A stretch of 64,000 nucleotides of DNA from Flavobacterium sp. NG2 (GTDB lineage Bacteria > Bacteroidota > Bacteroidia > Flavobacteriales > Flavobacteriaceae): contig NZ_CP139420.1 in assembly GCF_034119845.1 (NCBI RefSeq), positions 2,978,001 to 3,042,000 of the forward strand, read 5' to 3'. Under the pieces are notes generated by a model. That model had not been told where the DNA came from, made no database searches, and saw only the letters and a program-made list of their open reading frames with translations. This document shows positions 21,801 to 33,800 of the stretch, one piece after another (the first letter of the stretch is position 1; the number at the start of each line of letters is the position of its first letter). A program made the translations under genes and the position numbers.

Positions 21801-24800
21801 GTGGTGGGGTGGGGGTTGGGTGTTGGGTGGGGTGGTGGGGGGGGTTGTGGGGGGTTGTGTGGGTGTGGGGGGTGTTGTGGGGTGGGGGTTGGGTGTGGGG
21901 GGTGGGTGTGGTGTTGGGGGGTGTGGGGTTGGTGGGTGTGGGTGTTGTGGTGGGTGGGGTGGTTGGGGGGTGTGGTTGGGTTGGGGGGGGTGGTGGGGGG
22001 GGGTGGGGTGGGGTGTGGTGGGGGGGGGTTGGGGTGTGTGGGTGGGGGGGGGGTGTGGTGGGTGGGGGTGTGGGGGGGTGGTGTTGGGGTGGGTGTGGGG
22101 GTGGGTGGGTGTGGGTGGGGGGGTGGGGTGGGTGTGGGGGGGGTGGGGTGGGTTGTGGGTGGGGTGTGGGGGGTTGGTGGTGGGGGTGTGGTGGGGGGTG
22201 GTGGGGGGGTGGTTGGGTGGGGGTTGTGGGGTGGGTGGTGGGTGGGTGGGGTTGTGTTGGGGTGTTGGGGTGGGTGGGGGTGGGGTGGTGGGTGGGTGTG
22301 GGGTGGGTGGTTGGGGGTGTTGGTGGTGGGTGGGGGGTTGGTGGGGTGGTGGGTTGTGGGGTGGGTGGGTGGGGTGGTGGGGGTTGGGTTGGGTGGGGGG
22401 GTGGGTGGGGGTGTTGGTGGGGTGGGGTGGGGGTGTGGTGGGGGTGTGTGGGTGTGGGGTGGGGGTTGGTGTGGGTGTGGGGGGTTTGTGTGGGGGGGTG
22501 TGGGTGGGGGGGTTGGGGTGGGGTGGTGTGGTGGGTGTTGGTGGGTTGGGTGGTGGGGTGGGGGGGTGGTTGGGGGTGGGGGGTGTGGTGGGGGGTGTGG
22601 TTGGGTGGGGTGGGGGGTGGGTTGTGGTGGGGTGTTGGGGGGGTGGGTGTGGGTTGGGGGTTGGTGGTGGTGTGTGGTGGGGGGGTGGGTGGGTGTGGGG
22701 TGGTGGGGGGGTGGTGTGGGGGGGTGGGGGGTGGTGGGTTGTTGGGGTGGGTGGGTTGTGGGGTGGGGGGGTGGTTGGGTGGGTGGTGGGGGGTGGGGGT
22801 TGGGTGGGGGGTTTGGGGTGGGTGTGGGTGGGTGGTGTGGGGGTGGTTGGGGTGGGGGGGTTGTGGGGTGGGGGGTGGTTGGGGGGTGGTGTGGGTGGGT
22901 GGGGGTGGGGTGGTGGGGGTGGGGTTGTGGGTGGGTTGGGTTGTGTGGTTGGGTGGGGTGGGGGTTGTTGGTGGGGGGGGGGTGGGTTGGGGGGTGGTGG
23001 GGTGGGTGGTGGGTGGGGGGGTTGGTGGGTGGGGTTGGGGGTGGTGGGTGGGTTGGGGTGGTGGGGGTGGGGTGGTTGGTGGGGTGGGTGTTTGGTGTGG
23101 GTGGGGGGTTGGGTGGGTGTGGGTGGGGTGGTTGTGGGTGGGGGTGGTGGGGTGTGGTGGGGGGGTGGTGTGTTGGGGTTGGGTGGGGTGGGGGGTGGGG
23201 TGGTTGGGTGTGGTTGTGGGGGTGGTGGGTGTGGGTTGGGGTGGTTGTGGTGGGTGGTTGGTGGGGGTGGGTGGTGGGGTGTGGGGGGGGTGGTGGGTGG
23301 TGGGGGGTGTGGTTGGGTGGGGGTGTGGGGTGGGTGGTGGGTGTGGGGGTGGGGTGGGTGGGGTGTGGTGGGTGTGGGGTTGTGGTGGGTTGTGGTGGGT
23401 GGTGGGGGGTGGTGTTGGTGTTGTGGGGGGTGGGGGGTGTTGTGGGGTGTGGGGGGGTGGGGGGGTGGTGTGGGTGGTGGGGTGGGGTGGTGGGGGTGGG
23501 TGTGGGGTGTGTTGGGGTGGGGGTGGTGTGGGGTGGTGGGGGTGTGGGGGTGTGGGTGGGGTGTGGGTGGTTGTTGGGTGGGGTGGTGTGGGGTGGTGGG
23601 GGGTGTGTTGGGGTGTTGGTTGTGGGGGGTGGTGGGGTGTGGGTGGTGGTTGTTGGGTGTGGGGGGTGTGGTGGGGTGTGGTGGGGGGGGTGGGGGTGGT
23701 GGTTGGGGGGTGGGTTGGGTTGGGGGGTGTGGGTGTTGGGTGGTGGGGGTGTGGTTGGTGGGTGTGTTGGGTTGTTGTGGGTGGGGGGTGTGGGTGGTTG
23801 GGGGTGGGGTGTGGTTGTGTGGGGTTGGGTGGGGGTGGTGGGTGTGTTGGGGTGGTGGGTGGGGTGGGTGGGGTGTGGTTGGGTGTGGGGGGGTGTTGGT
23901 GGGGTGGTTGGTGGTGGTTGTGGGGTTGTGGGGGTGGGGTGTTGGTGGGTGGGGTGTGGTGGGTGGTGTTGGGTGGGTTGGGTGTGGGGGGGTTGGGGTG
24001 GGTGGTGTGGTTTGTGGGTGGGGGTGGGGGGTGGGTGGTGTGTGGGGGTGTGGTGGTGGGTTGGGGTGTTGGGTGTGGGTGGGGGGTGGGGGTTGTGTGG
24101 TTGGGTGGTGGGGTGTTGGTGGTGTGGGGGTGGTTGTGTGGTTGGTTGGTGGTTTGGTGGGGGTTGTGGGTGGTGGGGGGTTGGGTGGGGTGGGTGGGTT
24201 GGTGTGGGGTGGTTGGTGGTGGGGTGTGGGTGGGGGTGGTTGTGTTGGGGTGGGGGTGTGGGGTGGGTGTTGGTGGGGTTGTGGGTGGTGGTGGTGGGTG
24301 GGTGTGTGGTGGTGTTGGGGTGTGGGGGGGGTGGTGGTTGGTGTTGGGGTGGGGGTTGTTGGGTGGTGGGGTGGGTGGGGTGGTGGGTGGGGGTGTGTTG
24401 TGTGGGGTGGTTGTGGTGGGGTGGGGTGTGGTTGGGTGGTGGGTTGGTGGTTGGTGGGGTGTGGTGTTGGGTTGTGGGTGGTGTGTGGGGGTGGGTTGTG
24501 TGGGTGGTTGTGTGTTGGGGGGTTGGGTGGTGGGTGGGGGGTGGTGGTTGTGGTGTGTGGGGTGGTTGTGGTGTTGGTGGGGGTGGGTGGGGTTGTGGTG
24601 GTGTTGTGGGTGGTTGGTGGGGGGTTGGTGGGTTGGTGGGTTGTGGTGGGTTGGGGGTGTGGGGGTGGGGTGGGGTTGTGGGGTGGGGGTTGTGTGGGGG
24701 TGGTTGGTGTGGGTGGTGTGGGGTTGGTGTTGTTGTTGGGTGTGTGGTGGGGTTGGGGTGTTGGTTGGTGGTGTGGGGGTGGTTGTTGTGGGGGGTGGTG

Positions 24801-27800
24801 TGGGTGGGTGTGGGGGTGTGGTGTGTGGGGTGGGTTGTGTTGTGGGGTGTTGGTGGGGGTTGGGTGTTGGTGGTGTGTTGGGTGTTGTGTGGGTGTGGTG
24901 GGTTGGGTGGGGTTGGTGTGGGGTGGGTGGTGTGGGGTGTGTGGTTGGTGGGTTGTGTGGGTTGGGTGGGGTGGTGTGTGTTGGGTTGGTGGGGTGTTGG
25001 TTTGGGGGGTTGTGTGGTGTTGTGGGGGGTGGTGTGGGTGGTTTGTTGGGTTGTGGTGGGTGTGGGTTGGTTGGGGTTGTGGTGGGGGTGGGTGGGTTGG
25101 TTGGGGTGTGTGGTGTTGTGGTGGTTGGTGGGTTGGTGGTGGTTGGGGTTGGTTGGGTGTTGGGGGGTGGGGGTGTTGTGGTTTGGGGTGTGTGGGTGGG
25201 GTGGTTGTGTTGTGGGTGGGGGTGTTGGTGGGTGTGGGGTGGGGGTTGGTGGGGGGTGTGGTTGGGTGGGTTGGTTGTGGTGGTGGTTGGGGTGTTGTGG
25301 GGGTGTGTTGGTGGGTGTGGGTGGTGGTTTGTGGGGGTGGGTTGGGGGTGTGTTGGGTTGTTGGTTGTTGGGTGGTTTGGGTGTGGGTGTGGTTGGGGGG
25401 TGGGGTGTGGTTGTGGGTGTGGTGGGTTGTGGGTGTGGGGGTGGTTGGGTGTGGGTGGGTTGTGGGTTGTGGTGGGTGTGGGTTTGTGTGGGTTGGGGGG
25501 GGTGGGGTTGTGTGGTGTTGGTGGTGTTGGTGTGGGTGGTTGTTGGGGGTGGGGTGGTGGTTGGTGTGGGGGTTGTGTGGGTGTTTGTGTGGGTGTGGTG
25601 GGGGTGGTGGTGGGTGGTGGGTGTGGTTGGGGGGGTGGTTGGGGGTTGGTTGTGGTGGTGTGGGGTGTGGTTGTTGGTGTGGGGTTGGTTGTTGGGTGGT
25701 GGGTGTTGGGTGGGTGGGGGGGTGTTGTGGGTTGTTGGGTGGTGGTGGTGGGTGGGTTGTTTGGTGTGTGGTGTGGTTGTGTTGTGTGGGTGTGGGGGTG
25801 GTTGTGGTGTGGGGTGGTGTGTGGGGGTGGGTTGGTGGGTGGGGGGTGTTGGTGGGGTGTTGGTGGGTTGGGTTGGTGGGGGTGTTGGTGGTGGTTGTGT
25901 GGGTTGTGTGGTTGGTGGTTGGGTGGGGTGGGTTGGTGGTGTGGGGTGGGTGTGGGTGGGTGGTTGGGTGGGGGGTGTGTGGTGGGGTGTGTTGTTGTGG
26001 GGTGTGGTGGGGTGTTGGGTGGTGGGGTGGTGTGGTGGGGTTGGGGGTTGGTGGTGTGGTGTGGTGGGGTGGGGTGGTTGTTTGGTGTGGTGGGTTGTGG
26101 GTGGTGTTGTGTGGTGGTTTGGGGTGGGGTTGGGTGGTGTTGGGGTTGTGGTGTGGTGGGTTGGTGGGGTTGGGTTGTTTGTGTGGTGTTGGGGTGTTGG
26201 TGTGGTGGTTGTTGGGTGGTGGGGTTGGGGTGTGGTGTGGGGTGGTTGGGGTGTTGTGGGTGGGGGTGGTGTTGGTGGGTTGTGGGTGTGGTGTGGGTGG
26301 TGGTGGGGGTGTGGGTGTTGTGTGGTTTGTTGGGTGGGGGTGTTGGGTGGTGTGGGGGTTGGTGGTGGGGTGGTGGTTTGTGGGGTTGTGGTGGTGGTGT
26401 TGTGTTGGTGGGTGTTGGGGGTGTGTTGGTGGGGTGGGTTGGTGGGTGGTGGGTGGGGGTGTTGTGTGGGTTGTGGGGGGTGGTGGGGGGGTTGGGTGTT
26501 GGTTGTGGGGTTGTGGGTGGGTTGTGGTTTGTGGGGTTGGTGGGGGGGTGGTGTGTTGTGGTTGTTGGGGTTGGGGTGTGGTTGTGGGGTGGTGGGGTGG
26601 GTTGGGGTTGGTGGTTGGGTGGTGGGTGGGTGGGGTGGGTGTGTGGGTTGGTGGTGGGGGTGTGTTGTTGGGGTTGGGGGTGGGTTGTGGTGTGGGTGGG
26701 GTGGTTGTGTGTGGGTGGTGTGGTGGGTGTGGGGTTGGGGGTGTTGTGGTGGGTGGTTTGGGGTTGGTTGGTGGGGTGTGGTTGGTGGTTGGTGGGTGGG
26801 GTGTGGGGGGTTGTGTGGGTTTTGTGGTTGGGGTGGGTGTTTGGGTTGGTGGGGGGGGGTGGGGTGGGTGTGGTGGGGTGGGTGTTGTGGTGGTGTGGGG
26901 TGTTGTGGGGGTGGTTGGGGGTGGTTGTGGGTGGTTGGTGGGTGGGGGGGTGTGGTGGTTTGGGGGTGTGGGTGTGGGTGGTGGGTGGTGGGGTTGGGTG
27001 TTGGTGGTTGGGTTGGTGGTGTTGGGGTGGGGGGGTGGTGGGTTGGGTGGGGGTGGGTGTGTGGGTGTGTTGGGGTGTGTGGGGTGGTGGGGTTGTTGTG
27101 TGGTGTTGGGGTGGGTGGGTGGTTGTGGGTTGGGGTGGGTGGTGGGTGGTTGTGGGGTGTGGTGGGGTTGGTGTTGGGTGTGGGGTTGGTGGTGGGGTTG
27201 TGGTTGGGGTGTGTTTGTGGGTTGGGGGTGGTGGGGGTGTTGGGTGGGGTGGTGGGTTGTGTGGTGGGGTGGTGTGGGGTTGTGGGTTGTGGGGGGTGGG
27301 GTTGGTTGGTGGGTGTGGGGTGGTTGGTGTGGGGTTGGGTGTGTGGTGTTGGGTTGTTTGGGTGGGGTGGGTTGGTGGGGGGTGGGGTGGTGGGTGGGGG
27401 GTTTGGTGGGTGGGTGGGTGTGTTTGGTGGGTGTGGGTTGGTGTTGTTGGTGGGGTGGTGGTGGTTGTTGTTGGTTGGGGGGTGGGTGGTGGGGGTTGGG
27501 GTGGTGGGTGTGTGGGTGTGGTGGGTTGTTGGTGGGGTTGGTGTTGTGGGTGTTGGGTGGGTTGTGGGGTGGGTGGGTTGGTGTGGTTTGTGGGGGTTGG
27601 TTTGGGGTGTGGTTGGTTGTGGGGGTGGTGGTGGGTGGTGGTGGGTGTTTGGTGGGGGTTGTGTGGTTGGGGTGTTGGGGGTGTGTTGGTGGGTGGGGGT
27701 TGTGTTGGGTGGTTGGGTGGTGTTGGTGTGGGTGTGTGTTGGTGGGGTTGGTGGTGGGGGTGTGGGTGTTTGGTTGGGGGTGGGTGTTTGGGTGTGGTTG

Positions 27801-30800
27801 TGGGTTGGGGTGGGGGGTGTGGGGGTGGTTGGTGGGGTGTTGGGTGTGGGTGGTGGGTGTTGTGGTGGGGTGGTGGGGTGGGGTGTGGTTGGTGGTGTTG
27901 GTGTGGTGGTGTGGGTTGGGGGTGTGGTGGGTTTGGGGGTGGTGGTTTGTTGTGGGTTGGTGGGTGGGGTTGGTGGGTGTTGGTGGTTGGGTGGGTGTTG
28001 TGGTGGGTGGTGGGGTGGGGGGTTGGTGGGTGTGGTGGTTGGGGGGGTGGGTTGGTGTGGGGTGGTGTTGGTTTGTGTGGGGTTGTTGGTGGGTGGGTGG
28101 GGGTGGGGTTGTGTGGTGGTGGGTGTTGGTGGGTGGTGGTGGGTGGTTTGGGTGTTGGGGGGGTGGTGGTGGTGGGGTGTGGGTGTTGGTGTGTTGGTGT
28201 GGGTGGGGTGTGGTGGTGGTGGGGTGTGTGTTGGTGGTGGTGTGGGTTGTGGTTGGTGGGGTGGTTTGTTGTGGGTGGGTGTGGTTGGTGTGGTGGGGGT
28301 GTGTGGGGTGGTGTTGGTTGTGTGTTGTGGGGTGGGGTTGGTGTTGGGGTGGGGTGGTGTGGGGTGGGGTTGGTTTGGTGGGTGGGTTGGTGGGGTGTTG
28401 TGGGTGGGTGGTTGGGTGGTGGTGTTGGGGGGTGTGGGTGGTTGTGGTTGTGTTGGGGTGGTGGTGTTGTGGGGTTTGTGGGTGGGTGGGGTGGGGGGTT
28501 GTGGGTGTGTGGTGTTGGTGGGGGTTGTGTGGGGTTGTGTGGGTTGGGTGGGTTGTGTGTGTGTGGGTGGGGTTGTGGGGGGTGGTTGGGTGTGGTGTGG
28601 GGGTGGGTTGTGTGGTGGGGGTGGTGTTGGGGGTGGTGTTGGGTGTGTTGTGGGTGTGGGTTGTGGGGTGGGGTGTGGTTGGGTGGTTGTGTGGGGTGGG
28701 TGGGGGTGGTTGGTGGGGGGTGTGTGGTGTTGGGGGTGTTGTGGGTGGGTTGGGGGTGGTGGGTTGTGGTGGGGGTGTGTGGGGTGGGGGTGTGGTGGTG
28801 TTGGTGGGTGGGTTGGGTTGGGTGGGGTTGTGTGGGGTGGGGGGTTGTGGGGTTGGTGGTGGTTGTGGGGTTGGGTTGTGGTGTTGGTGGGGGGTGGGTT
28901 GGGGGGTGTGGGGTGGTTGTGGGGGGTTGGTGGTGTTGGGTGGGTTGTTGTGGGGGTGGGGTGGTTGGGGTGGTTGTGGGTGGGGTGGTGGGGTGTGGGT
29001 GTTGGTGGTGGGGGGTGTTTGGTGGGTGGGTGGTTGGGGTGTGGGGGTGTTGGGTGGGGTGGGTGGTGTGTTGGTGGTGGTGTGGGGTGGTGGGGTGTGG
29101 GGGTGGGGTTGGGTGTGTTGGGGGTGGGTGGTGGGGTTGTGGTTGGTGGGGTGGGGGTGTTGGTGGGGTTGGGTGGGGTGGGGGGGTTGGTGGTGGGTTG
29201 TGGTGTTGGGTGGTGTGGGTGGTGTGGGTGGGGGTGGTGTGGGTTGGGTGGGTGGGGTGTGGTGGGGTTGTGGGTTGGGGGGTGTTGGGTGTGGTGGGGG
29301 GGGTGGTTGGTGTGGGGTGTTGTGGTTGTGGTTGGTGGGGGGTTGTGGTGGGGGTGGGTGGGGGTGTGGGGTGGGTGGTGGTTGTGGTGGTGTGGGGGTG
29401 TGTGGGGGGTGGGTGTGGGGTGGTGGGTTGGGGTGGGTGTGGTGGGGTGGTGGTTGGGGTGGGTGGTGGTTGGGGGTGTGGGGGGTGGTGGTGGGGGTGG
29501 GTTGGTGTTGGGGTGTGGGTGGGGTGGTTGGGGTGGGTTGTGGGTGGGTGGGTTGGGGGTGGGTGGGGGGGTGGTTGGGGTGGGTGTGGGTTGGGGGTGG
29601 GGTGTTGTGGGGTGGTGTGGTGTTGGGTGGGGGTGTGGGGGGGTGGGTGTTGGTGTGTTGGGGGGTGGTTGTGGTGTGGGTGGTGGGGTGGTTGGGGGTG
29701 GGTGGGGGTGGGGTGGTGTGGGGGTGGGTGGGGTTGGTGGGGGGTGGGGTGGTTGTGGGTGGGGGTGTGGTGGGGGTGTGGGTGTTGGTGGGTGGGTGGT
29801 TGGGGGTTGTGGGGGTGTGTTGGGGTGGGTTGTGGTGGGGTGGTGGGTGGTGGGGTGGGGTGTGGTTGGTGGGGGGTGTGGGTTGTGGGGTGGTGGGTTG
29901 GGGTGTGTTGTGGTGGGTTGGGGGGGTGTGGGGTGGGTGGGGTGGGGGTGGGTTGTGGGGTGTGGGGTTGTGGGTGGGTGTGGTGGGGGGTGTGGGGGTG
30001 GGTTGGGGTGGTGGTGGGGGTTGTGGGGGTGGGGGTGTGTGGGGTGGGTGGGTGGGGGTTGTGGTGGGTGGTGGTGGGGGGGGTGTTGGGGTGTTGGTGG
30101 TGGTTGGGGTGGGGTTGTGGTGGGGTGGGTGGGGGTGGGGTGTGGTGGGGTGGGGGTTGGTGTTGTGGGGTGTGGTGGGTGGGGTTGGGGGTGTGGTTGG
30201 TGGGGGGTGGTGGGTGGGGTGTGGGGTGGGTGGGTGGGTGTTGGTGGGGGTGGTTGGGGTGTGGGTTGTGGGGGTGGGTGGGGGGTGGTGGTGGGTTGGT
30301 GGGGGGGTGGTGGGGTGTGTGGTGTTGGGGGGTGTGGGGTGGGGGGTGGGTGGGTGGTTGGGGTGTGTGGGTGGTGGGTGGGGGGGGGTGTGGTGTGGGG
30401 GGTGGGGGTGGTTGGGTGGGTGTGGGGTTGGTGGGTGTGGGTGGGGTTGGTGTGGGGGTGTGGGGTGGGTGGGGGGGGTGGGGTGTGGGTGGGGGGGGTG
30501 TGGTGGGGTTGGTGGGGTTGTGGGGTGGTGGGGTGTGGGGTGTGGGGGTGTGGGTTGGGGGGTGTGGTTGGGGTGGGGGTGGTTGTTGGGTGGGTGGTTG
30601 TGGGTTGGGGGTGGTGGGGGGTGTGGTTGGTGGTGGGGTGTGTTGGGGTGGTGGTTGGGGTGGGGGTGGGTGGGTGGGTGGGGTTGGTGTGGGGGGTGGG
30701 GTGTGTGGTGGGTGTGTTGGGTGGGTGGGGTGTTGGTGTTGGTGGGGTGGGTGGGGTGTGGGGGTGGGGGTGTTGGTGGGTGGGGGTGTGGGGGGGTGGG

Positions 30801-33800
30801 GGTGGTTGTGGTTGGGGGTGGGGTGGGGGGGTGGTGGGTGGTGTGGGTGGGGGTGGGGGGGGGGTGGGTTGTTGGGGGTGGGTTGGGGTGTGGGGTGTGG
30901 TGGGGTGGTGGTGGGGGGTGGGTGTGGGGGTGGTGTGGGGTGGTGGGGTGGGGGGTGGGGGGGTTGTGTGGTTGGGTGGTGTGTTGGGGGGTTGTGGTGG
31001 GTGGGGGGTGGTGGGGTGGTGTGGGGGGTGGTGTGTTGGGGTTGGTGGTTGGGGGTGTGGTGGGGTGGGGGGTGTGGGTGTGTGGGGTGGGGGGGTGGGT
31101 GGGGTGGGTGGGGGGTGGTGGTTGGGGTGTTGGTGGGGTGGTGGGTGGGGTGTGGGGTGTGGTGGGTGGTTGTGTGGGTGGGGGTGTGGTTGGGTGGTGG
31201 GGGTGGGGGGGTGTGTGGGGGGGTGGTTGGTGGGGGGTGGTGGGGTGTTGTGGGTGTGGGGGGTGGGTGTGGGTGGTGTGGGGGTTGTGGTGGGGTGTTG
31301 TGGTGTGGGGTGGGTGTGGGGTGGGGGGGGGTGGTGGGTGGGGGTGGGTTGGGGTGGGGTTGTGGGTGGTGTGGGGGGGTGTTGGTGGGTGGGGTGTGGG
31401 TGTGTGGGGGGGGGTGGGGTGGGTTGGGGGTGGGTGGGGTTGTGGGTGGTGGGTTGTGGTTGGGGTGGGGTTGTGGGGGGTGGGTGTGGTGGGGGTTGGG
31501 GTGGGTGTGGGTTGGGGGTTGGGTGGTGGGGGTGGGTGTGGGGGGTGGGTGGGGTGTGTGTTGGGGTGGGTTGGGGGGTGGGGGTGTGGGGTGGTTGTTT
31601 GGTGTGGTGGGTGTGGGTGTGGGGGGTGGGTGGTTGGGGGGTGTGGGTGGTTGGGTGGGTGGGGGGTGGTTGGGTGGTGGGGTGGTGGGGGGGTTGTGGG
31701 TGGGGTGTTGTGGTTGGTGTGTTGGTGGGGGGTTGGTGGGTGGGGGGGTGTGGGGGTGGTTGTGGTTGGTTGGGGGGGTGGTGGGGGGGGGTGGTGGGTG
31801 GGTGGGGTTGGTGGGGTTGTTGGGTGGTGGGGGTGGTGTTGGGGGTTGTGGGGGGTTGGTGGTTGGGTGGTTGTGTGGGGTGGGTGGGGTGTTGGGTTGG
31901 GGGTTGTGGTGGGTGGTGGGTGTGGTGTGGGTGGTTGGTGGGGGTGGTGTGGTGTGGGGTTGGGTGGGGTGTGTGTTGGGTGGTGGGGTGTGGGGGTGGT
32001 GGGGTGGTGGGGTTGTGGGTGGTTGGTGGTGGGTGTTGGTGTGGTGTGGGGTGGGGTGGTGTTGGGGGGTGTGGTGGGGTGGGGTGGGTTTGGGTGGTGG
32101 TGTGGGGTGGGTTGGGGTGGGTGGTTGTGGGGTGGGGTGGGGGTGTTGGGTGGTTGGTGTGGTGTGTGGTGTGGTGGGGTGGTGTGGGTGTGGTGGGGGT
32201 GGTTGTGGTGTGGTGGTGGGTGTGGGGGGTTGGGGGGTGTGGGGTGGTTGGGTTGTGGGTGTTGTGGTGGGGTGTGGGGGGTTGGGGTGGGTTTGTGGTG
32301 GGGGGTGTGGGTGTTGGGTGTGGTGGGGTGGGGTGTGGTGGTGGGTGGGGGTGTTGGTGGTGGGGGGTGTGTGGGGTGTTGGGTGTGGGGTGGGGGGTGT
32401 TGTGGTTGGTTGTGTGGGGTGTGTGGGTGGGTTGGTGGGGGGTGTGGTGGGGGGTTGGGTGGGTTGGTGGGTGTGGTGGGTGTTGGGGGTGGGTGTGTGG
32501 GTGGGGTGTGTGGGTGTTGGGTGGGGTGGGGTGTGGGTGGGGGGTGGTTGGGTGGGTGTGGGGGTGGGTGTGTGGGGGTGGGGGTGGGGTGGTTGTGGGT
32601 TTGGTGGGTGGTGTGGGTGTGGGTGGGTGGGGGGTGTGGGTGGTTGTGTGGGGGTGGGTTTGGGTGTGGGGGTGGGGGTGGTGGTGGGGTGGGGGGTTGT
32701 GGTGGGGGGGGTTGGTGGGGGTGGTTGGGGTGGGGGTTGGGGTGTGGGTGGGGTGTTGGGGGGTGGTGGGGTGGGTGTGGGGTGGGGGTGGGGTGGTTGT
32801 GGGTGGTGGGGTTGGTGGGGGTGTGGTGTTGGTGGGTGGGGTGGGGTGGTGGGGGTGTGGGGGTGGGTGGGGGTGGTGTGGGGGTGGGGGTGGTGGGGTG
32901 TGTGGGGGGGTGTGTGGGGTGGGGGGTGTGGGGTGGGTTGTGGTGGTGGTGGGGGTGGGGGGGTGTGGTGGGTGTGGTGGTGGGGTTGGGTGTGGGGGGG
33001 TTGGTGGTGTGGGGGGGTGGTGGGTTGTGGTGGGGTTGGGGTGGGGGTGTGTGGGTGTGGGGGTTTGTGTGGGGTTGGGGGGGTGGGTTGTGTGGGTGTG
33101 GTGGGGTGTGGGGGTGGGGTGGTGTGTGGGGTGGGTGGGGGTGGGGGTGTTGGGGTGGGTGTGTGGTGGTGTTGGGGGTGGGGGTGGGTGTGGGGTGTGT
33201 GGTGGGGGGGTTGGGTGGGTGGGTGGTGTGGGTGGTGGGTGGGTGGTTGGGGTGTGTTGGGTGTGGGGGTGGTGGTGGGTTGGTGGGGTGTTGGTGGGTG
33301 GTGGGGGGTGTGGTGGGGGTGTGGGTTGTTGGGGGTGGGGTGGGTGGTGGGGTTGGTGGGGTGGGGGGGGTGTGGGGGGGTGGGTGTGGGTGGGGTGGGT
33401 GGTGGGTGTGGGGGTGGGGGGGGTGTGTGGGTTGGGGTGGGTGGTGGGTGGGGGGTGGTGTGGTGGGGGTGTGGGGTGGGTGGGGGGTGTTGGTGGGGTG
33501 GGGTGGGGGGGTTGGTGGGGTGGGTGGGGGGGGTGTTGGTGGTGTGGGGTGGTGGGGTGGGTGGGGGGGGTGGGGGTGTGGTTGGGGGTGGTGGGGGGGT
33601 GGGTTGGTGGGGGTGGGGGTGGTGGGGGGTGGTGGTGTGGGGGGTTGTGGGGTGGGTGGGGGTGGGGGTGGTTGTGGGTGGTGGGGGGTGTGGGTGGGGT
33701 GGTGGGGGTGGGTTGGTGGGTGGGGTGGGGTGTGGGTGTTGTGGGGGGGTGGGTGGGGGTGGGGTGGTGGGTGGTTGGTGGGGTGGGGTGGTGGTTGGGT